From assembly GCA_963920575.1 (NCBI GenBank), contig OY986969.1, positions 15,919,288 through 15,983,287 on the forward strand: a DNA stretch of 64,000 nucleotides, in the 5' to 3' direction. The first letter of the stretch is position 1, and each line of letters opens with the position of its first letter. Under the pieces are notes generated by a model that worked only from the letters and a program-made list of their open reading frames with translations, was not told where the DNA came from and searched no databases. The position numbers and the translations under genes were made by a program. This document shows, in pieces, positions 57,618 through 64,000 of this stretch. The DNA comes from Narthecium ossifragum (taxonomy: Eukaryota > Streptophyta > Magnoliopsida > Dioscoreales > Nartheciaceae).

Positions 57618-59267
57618 ATGCCACCGGGTGCCGCAATGAATGATTATTTGTTACCATTTAATTATGCACCTGCTTATGTTAACGATACTTATGATTTCTC
57701 AAACCCGGCATATGACTTGCATTCATACACCTATGATGCGGATTTGGTTAATCATCCATACTCTTATTGGCAACCCCAAGGTCAACACCCTCTTGATGTT
57801 CAACCACAAAACATGAGCTCACCCGACCAATATTTTGCACTTAGCTCTACATCGCCCTATCTTTCTCAAACACAACACCCACCACCCCAACATTGGTACG
57901 AGCCTCCCATTTCTTTTGAACCACAAGCACAAATAGATCCATCTTTAGATGAAAGGATCCTTAAAGCTCTAGAGATTTTTGAGGCACGAAATCAACTTAT
58001 ACGTTCTCATTCGCAATCATTAGCCAATATAGAAATCCAAGTTGGACAACTAGCTTCCTTGATTGATTCATACTATGATAAGGTTGATGGTTGTGTGAGT
58101 GAGGTATTGCCTCCTAATTTTAATAATGATGCTTGTGATGCTTATTTTACCATTATTAACAATGCATGCAATGATATGATTTCTTTTGAGGCGTTACCGG
58201 TTCATGATATTATGGATAATGTTTTGCCTTGTGATGTGAATGAATCGGTCCCTCCGGTGTTTCTTGATGATAATGGTATAGATGAATGCATGCATGATTT
58301 GGTACCTCCCACGTGTCATAATAATGTTCTTAATAATATGATTTCCAATCATATTGAGGTTTCATGGGATATCACGATGTCGGTTTATGAAGCCTTCCTC
58401 AAGGACACACCTAAAATTGAGGATGAATCATTTGATATTAATGTGCCGGTTTATGAAGATTTTCGTGAGGATATACTTGATTTTGATAATGATTCATACG
58501 ATATTGTGTCGCCGGTTAATGAAGGTTTTCATGAGCATATATCTGATTTTGAGGAGGATGATTCTTATGATATAGATTTACCGGTTCACGAAGCTTTTTA
58601 TGAGGACTTACCTATTCTTGATGCATTGGATGACAATGATATCTTAAAAATTTTCGATGATTATGGGGATGATGGTGTTTGCAATGATACATTACCGGTT
58701 TTTGACGTGTCGAATGAGAATGATGTTCTGCCTTGTTTAAATGATAATGAGGACTCTAATGATATTTGCGAGAGCTTTTATAGGAAGCCTCAAATTGAGC
58801 CTCTACCTTCCATATCATCTACACTAGTTGAATATTTTGAGGGGCCGGACCTTGTTTCAATTGAAGACCATGCCAATTTTCCACGTTATTTCATCAAGGA
58901 CCTCATTGAGACTCCTCACCCTTCAAGTACTTTGTTCGCTAAGAGCAATTCCTACTTCTTTGATGAAACTTGTTTGCATGAGTTCAACTTTCTTCGGACT
59001 ATGTATTTCTTTATCTTGAGCCATCGGCCACCAAAAGCCGATTTTAAAATGGCCCTATTTATTGCAATACATGGCTTGAAGGGTGGTAATTGGTCAATGA
59101 CTGACACTTTGCATGATTTCGTTGCCAATGATGTTTCATTCTTCTTTGATAAATCATGTTTGCATGTCTTTTCTATTCTTCAATCCATGTATTTCTTTAT
59201 ATGGAACCATCGGCCACCCAAATTTGGTTTTGTTGTACATAGCATAACGTCGGGCGGAAGACGGTAA
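57618..59267 (+). CDS. Chimeric acidic ORF of the non-autonomous Athila element
   Basis: This 549-residue protein has no gag core, zinc knuckle or enzyme. Residues 110-155 (ERILKALEIFEARNQL, VQVGQLA-like) match the helical segment after the linker in the gag at 14382 (ERLLKALDSFESS). The middle, about 200-400, is a run of Asp/Glu-rich repeats of about 27-29 residues (PVYEDF, PVNEGF, PVHEAF each followed by D-rich text), comparable with the acidic tail of the gag-protease ORF. The C-terminal part holds a duplicated MYFFI..HRPPK block. The frame is intact over 1.65 kb, which suggests it was kept until recently. The function is unknown. Confidence 0.75.
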   Translation: MPPGAAMNDYLLPFNYAPAYVNDTYDFSNPAYDLHSYTYDADLVNHPYSYWQPQGQHPLDVQPQNMSSPDQYFALSSTSPYLSQTQHPPPQHWYEPPISFEPQAQIDPSLDERILKALEIFEARNQLIRSHSQSLANIEIQVGQLASLIDSYYDKVDGCVSEVLPPNFNNDACDAYFTIINNACNDMISFEALPVHDIMDNVLPCDVNESVPPVFLDDNGIDECMHDLVPPTCHNNVLNNMISNHIEVSWDITMSVYEAFLKDTPKIEDESFDINVPVYEDFREDILDFDNDSYDIVSPVNEGFHEHISDFEEDDSYDIDLPVHEAFYEDLPILDALDDNDILKIFDDYGDDGVCNDTLPVFDVSNENDVLPCLNDNEDSNDICESFYRKPQIEPLPSISSTLVEYFEGPDLVSIEDHANFPRYFIKDLIETPHPSSTLFAKSNSYFFDETCLHEFNFLRTMYFFILSHRPPKADFKMALFIAIHGLKGGNWSMTDTLHDFVANDVSFFFDKSCLHVFSILQSMYFFIWNHRPPKFGFVVHSITSGGRR

Positions 59268-59613
59268 AATGAGCGCTTGTTGGGAGGCAACCCAACATTT
59301 CCATACTTCTTTGATTGTTTACTTGCTTTCTTGCATGATTGATTGTTTTGTTTTTATTTTCGGCATGTTTGCTTGGTTCCAATGAGTGTTTCCATGCACC
59401 CGGTACGCGAGTTTTGGCCTTGGTATGTTTAGATCTTTGTACGATGTTAGGCCAAGATGATGATGTTTGTACTCTTGCTTTTATTGGACTAACCCTTGGT
59501 TATATTTCATATCTTCTTTGCATTTGGCCAAGGATACCTTCACATGGATGCTTTGAAGCACATCAGGTTTTCTCTTCCCTTTTACCCTTCATATGTGCTT
59601 GAGGACAACCACA

Positions 59614-60780
59614 TTTAAGTTGGGGGGTACATTTGCATGTTCGATAACCTATGTACCTTCACTTAATTTGTCAATTTACTTGCATTGATGACTATGTGAA
59701 ATTATTTTTGTCTTAGATGCTTGTCTTAGAGAACCGTTGCATGAATTTTCTTGATTTTCATGTCATATAAAAAGTTGTGAATCATTGGATAAATGACATT
59801 TTTCTTTTACTTCAATTCGGCTTGGCACATTGTAAGGCTAATTGAGTGGTCCCAATCACCTGCGCACTCGCACTTGTATGAAGGGTTAAGTGATTATTTT
59901 AAGTAGGAACCTTGATAGATTGAGATTCTGGAGCATATTCATGATCGATTGATGTGACTTATAGTTGTGTTAGAAAATTTTCGTTGACTAGCCTTAATTC
60001 GTAGCCTTCTAGGTTCGGGTAATTAAGTCCGTGGGGTGTTTAACACCTAATGCCCTAAAGCCACCTGGCTTGGGAGTCATTAACCCAACACTCGCTACAT
60101 GGACCTAGTAGAAAGCTTAAAGAATCAAGACACTGTCACGCTAGTTGAATAAAAACATAATGGTCATTAGTTGTGATTCGTGGCCTTCTAGGTTCGGGAG
60201 ATTAAACCTGAGGGATGCCTTTACACCTAGTGCCCCAAACCATATGGTTTGGGAGTCACTGGTCTAAATCCTGTTACATGAACCTAGTAGAAAGCCTAAG
60301 TGATCATGACATTGCACAACCACATGCTCTATTCCTCGGAAAAAAAGAGAAAGAGAGAAAAGAAAAGAAAAAAAAATATGATTAGTGTTGAATAAAACAT
60401 GTCACATGTTCAATTAATTTGAATTGCTAAGGATGATTGATCTTGATTGGCTTCCTACTTAGATGATTACAAGACCCCGATTACTTGGTTGCTCCTTTCA
60501 CGACACAGGATTGTTCAATTATGTCTTAATTTTTTCAAGTGCTTTGAAGTCTTGGAAGTATATCATTTATGTTCTTATTCATTTGCTTTTTACTTGGCCA
60601 TGACTTGAGAGATAAAATTCGTGTATGGAAATCTACTTTGAGCATCGGAGTTGAGAATTGCTTGCATATGAATCAATGCATTGTACTTTGACAAATTAGT
60701 GGTTTTGATTGTTTATTTGTTTGTGTGTTTCTTTCTTTTTGGCTTTATTCAAGGACGAGCAAAGTGTAAGTTAGGGGGTG
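59614..60780 (+). other. 3' noncoding region with two purine tracts
   Basis: It starts at a TTTAAGTTGGGGGG tract (59614-59627) and ends at the polypurine tract TAAGTTAGGGGGTG before the 3' LTR. It contains two hairpin repeats and an AG-rich run at about 60341-60376, in the same order as 23480-24680. Confidence 0.75.
59995..60325 (+). ncRNA. Two hairpin-rich repeats in the element's 3' RNA
   Basis: Copies start near 60000 and 60178. The apical stems are AGCC/GGCT (60059-60070, loop ACCT) and a perfect CCCAAACC/GGTTTGGG (60234-60253, loop ATAT). Compared with the Athila copies, the paired bases change together. Confidence 0.6.
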
Positions 60781-62440
60781 TGATGAGACGTAAAAAGTAC
60801 ATAAATTAACCCCTTCATTTACCTTTATTAGTCTTCGAGCAAGGTATTTCTAATAATCTTCATGGTATTTCAGGTACAAGAGTGTTCAACAGAAATTAGA
60901 TCAACTTTGGAGCTTAAATGAGCCTATTCGAGCACATTAAGGTACATGGGTCAACTTCAAAGATTAAATTGTACCTTCTCAAGAAGAACCAAATAATGTA
61001 CCATATATGATTGGAAAGCTCTGGAAGTCTAGTTTCTGGAGAATTTTACGGTTCATGATTACGAGTTTCCTATATGAAGTTATGGCATTTTTTATACCAA
61101 TGCGCAGTGCTGAATGGCAAAAGAGATAATATGCAGAAAAGAAGATCGATCTTCTGTGTATAAAAGATCGATCTTTGTACTATAGCAGAGATGACAGAGA
61201 GCAGTAATTCAAAAGATCGATCTTCTCCCTATAGAAGATCGATCTTCTGCGGGCGCAGCCAGTTTTACGAGATAAAAAGATCGATCTTCACCCCTAGAAG
61301 ATCGATCTTTCAGTGCCAGTTAAGCAAAATGAAGGGCCCAGATGTAATCCGAAGGGGAGAAGCTTGAGGGTTATAAATACCAAACTTTGGGCTCTTATTG
61401 GGGATTCTTTTGGACAAGAAGGGGCTAAGGAAAAGGGCAACCCCCTTAGGCAAGGAAGGGAGCTCTCATCCAAGAGAGAGGAAATTGATGAAGAAGAGGA
61501 GGATCCATCTCTTCTCCATGGCTTCTCTATCGAAGATGAGTAGCTAATCTATCTACCTAGTGGAATACCATGATGTTTTAGGTTTTATTTGTAGTTTTCT
61601 TTGGATTTGGATGTTGTAATCCCTATTGAGACAATAGTTGTTTGGATCTATGCTTACTTTCTAAATCTTTGTAGTTGGATTCTAATGTTGGATGGATGGA
61701 TTCTTTGGTATGCATAATATAGAACCTTGTGCCCAATAAATGTTTGTTGATATTCCCCAATGAGTGGGTTGTGCTCGAACCATGACCACTTGTGTTGAAG
61801 GGAGTCTTGGCTCTAGGTTAGGGACTTGGTTGTGCTAGAACCACTCCAATCCACATCTAAGCTAGCATCTATCCTATTTTTTGTAGCGTTTTGGATTAGA
61901 GATGCTAGAACCACCTCAATCCATTATCATATTCCATACAACCCGATTACTTGCGATGAGATGATCCTAACCCGACCTCTCGTTTTTCGATGATCAAAGC
62001 TAATCACTCGATCGTCGATTTTCTAGCATACACCTAGTGCGACGGATAGTCTTTAGATAGTTATTCGTTAGCGATGACCTTTGTTAGCCACAAGGTAGTC
62101 GATATTGTAGTGTCTCGATAGGATTGCGCATCTTGATCCATTAGAAAGCTACGATTGAGCCTAATTCGGATTGGGATTCCCTATGACCTATTTCTATCAA
62201 TTGAATCATTTACATGCTTTTTTAGCTATCATATCCTAAAATCCAAAACCATTTCTTTTATTATCCTTGTAGGAACACTTAGATTGAGGTAAGTAGTTTA
62301 ATTTTTTTCATACACATTCCCTGTGGATTCGACTCGGACTCACCGCTAGCTACCCCCAAAGGTAGTTAGTTAGGAGTTTGATTATAAATTTCTAATTTTG
62401 ATCGGGCGCGTTAAGCCATGACACTTTCCACGTCCCATCA
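60781..62440 (+). repeat. 3' LTR of the non-autonomous element
   Basis: It starts TGATGAGACG and ends CGTCCCATCA. GATCGATC pairs start at 61144/61166, 61215/61237 and 61279/61300, then TATAAATA at 61372-61379. Confidence 0.92.
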
Positions 62441-62445
62441 TGGCG

Positions 62446-64000
62446 TGCAAGCGTCCTGCTCATTTCCCTTGTTGGCCTCCTCGGAGGCATGGTGGTATGT
62501 CGTGACCGTCATCAGTGTTGGTAGCACGAGGTACAGAGGTCGTCCCCACTACTTCACCTGTCAGGAGGTGAGGACGGAGCATCAGCAGATAGCAGACCCG
62601 TTGCAGCTTTTCGTGTGTCAGTGAAAGTGGAAGCATAGCAAGGCGGATGTCATCACCAGATTGCAGAAGACTTAGAGAGGACGATCCATATCTCGGAGGA
62701 CATGCTTAGGGCATGTGTCCTTGATGCAACAGGCAGCTGAGAGGAGTACGTCGCTTTCCTGGAGTCCTACTTCAGCAGTCGTCAGTCCAGATTTACGTAC
62801 CATTCGAGGCATGATACGGCAGTTCACGCCGTTCTTAAAATTACTCAACATAGGTTGTTAAGACATCACCCATCATTCCAGACATCATCAGACATCTCTA
62901 ACCCGATAGTTTGCGCTAGAGTCATGACGACGTGGAGCGGCGACGACATCGAGCCTACAGATATTCCTGACGGCATTAGTAGACAGTTGATTGTGCTTCA
63001 GAGGCCGAGTAGCAGTTTCAGAGTTGCGTGAGGACATCATATGTGATGCTCACTCTTTCCTTGATGATGTTCATCCCAGAGGCATGAGGAAGTAACAGGG
63101 GCTTCATCGCCAGCATAGGTGGCACCAGATGCAGAGTTCTTTCCTCTTTACCTCACCTGTTAGGAGGTAGAGGCAGAGTATCGACAGATAGCAGCCCCGT
63201 TTCAGTCCTTTCTAGTGTCATAGTGGACATCATAGTACGACCGACTTCATCTTTGGGATATTGAGGAGTACAGATTATAGCATAGTATCTCACGGCATAG
63301 ATGGACAGACGATCAAAGAAGACCATTCAGATCTCTTGTGAAGTGCTTGGAGCACATGTCATTATGCGGATGTCAGGCGACAAGATCATACCCCAGGGTG
63401 GGGTTCGCCTACTAAAGCAGTTGGCAACTCAGCACCGGCGTTGCACCATTTGAGGCAGAGTATTGCTTCTCACGCCGTCCTTCTACATGTTAGGCAGACC
63501 CTGTAGAGATTTCGTTCACTGATCCGCATGTCGTCATCCAATTTTCTGTTTAGAGAGTTGACTCGGACCAGATTTAAAGATTTCTGATAGCTCAGAGGCA
63601 ATGACCGTTGGAGTTCGCAGTTGGCGACAGAGTGCCCTTTTTAGATCATACGACGCAGAGGTTCTGTCAGTTGGACAGCGGTAGCGTCGAGGAGGCGTCG
63701 TTCAGTTACGTCGTTCATAGTCAGACTCGATGATTCGAGCTTGGGCCAGCTACATTACACAAGAGGACAGTCAGTTCAGATGATTGGTAGGAGAGACCAG
63801 TTTCGAGAAACAGAACGGTTCAGTCATCTTTAGTCCTCTGGAGGTGCAGAGGTGTTGTAGGGGTAACTTGGGAGCGCTGGAGGCGCATATGCAGTTTGTC
63901 CCAAGTGGTTCTCACCCCGAGGTATTCCTTTGTCTTGTGTGGCTGTTGCGGGCGTTGATGCCCGGTGGTTTATGTTGCGGGTGTTGATGCTCGGTGCATT
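62446..64000 (+). pseudogene. Decayed internal region of the gypsy element, part 3, with degenerate repeats
   Basis: This continues the sequence interrupted at 55684. Units of roughly 600 bp are recognisable: ACCTGTxAGGAGGT..GG.AGAG.AT near 62558 and 63166, and CACGCCGT.CTT near 62827 and 63469. No ORF has a known domain. Confidence 0.45.

Larger units (their letters stand above)
55685..62440 (+). mobile_element. Non-autonomous Athila-type element, 6756 bp, TSD TGGCG
   Basis: It is flanked by TGGCG (55680-55684, 62441-62445). It has two LTRs, the 18-base tRNA-Asp-type primer site, one long ORF, a conserved hairpin module, the duplicated hairpin repeats and a polypurine tract. Protease, reverse transcriptase, RNase H and integrase are absent. 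By eye the LTRs differ by about 3-4%. Enzymes must come from another element such as the one at 12542. Confidence 0.93.

Overview
The window is a piece of a flowering-plant nuclear chromosome. It has spliced genes with GT/AG introns, Ty3/gypsy LTR retrotransposons primed by plant-type tRNA sites, a Mutator-like transposase and a plant mobile domain (PMD) gene. The species cannot be named from this sequence. Only one ordinary host gene is clear: the last three exons of an AP-endonuclease gene (APE1L-like) at 2481-4796. Almost everything else is transposable elements inserted into one another.

Layout. 1-7636: 3' end of the APE1L-like gene, with a Mutator-type MITE (9-bp target duplication) in its intron, then repeat-poor non-coding DNA. 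7637-10090: a solo LTR of a high-copy family here called family S. 11180-27992: a dead MULE transposase with a C-terminal OTU domain, split by a 14.6-kb Athila-type retrotransposon (12542-27126), whose 3' LTR is itself split by an unrelated solo LTR (26077-26939). 29516-31946: a second family-S solo LTR. 32820-36735: a PMD pseudogene split by a third family-S solo LTR (33256-35688). 36795-40250: a rearranged inverted-repeat block with a 169-bp tandem array and a TIR element. 40456-43321: solo LTR of a related family. 44153-44458: small GRF zinc-finger ORF. About 44370-48255: reversed Athila-like fragment. 48256-64000: decayed gypsy element (truncated LTR, iMet-type primer site) carrying a fourth family-S solo LTR (51409-53745) and a 6.76-kb non-autonomous Athila relative (55685-62440).

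How parts work together. The Athila element has gag-protease, pol and a third ORF. The non-autonomous element has the same primer site, tract, hairpins and 5-bp target duplication but no enzymes, so it is probably mobilised in trans by an element of this kind.

The most unusual signal is a paired palindrome, GATCGATC-N14-GATCGATC. It recurs in LTRs of several families and upstream of the third Athila ORF, almost always with a start-to-start spacing of 22 bp although the 14-bp spacers differ. A second signal is a repeated 3' noncoding RNA-like hairpin with compensatory base changes, shared by the autonomous and non-autonomous Athila elements.
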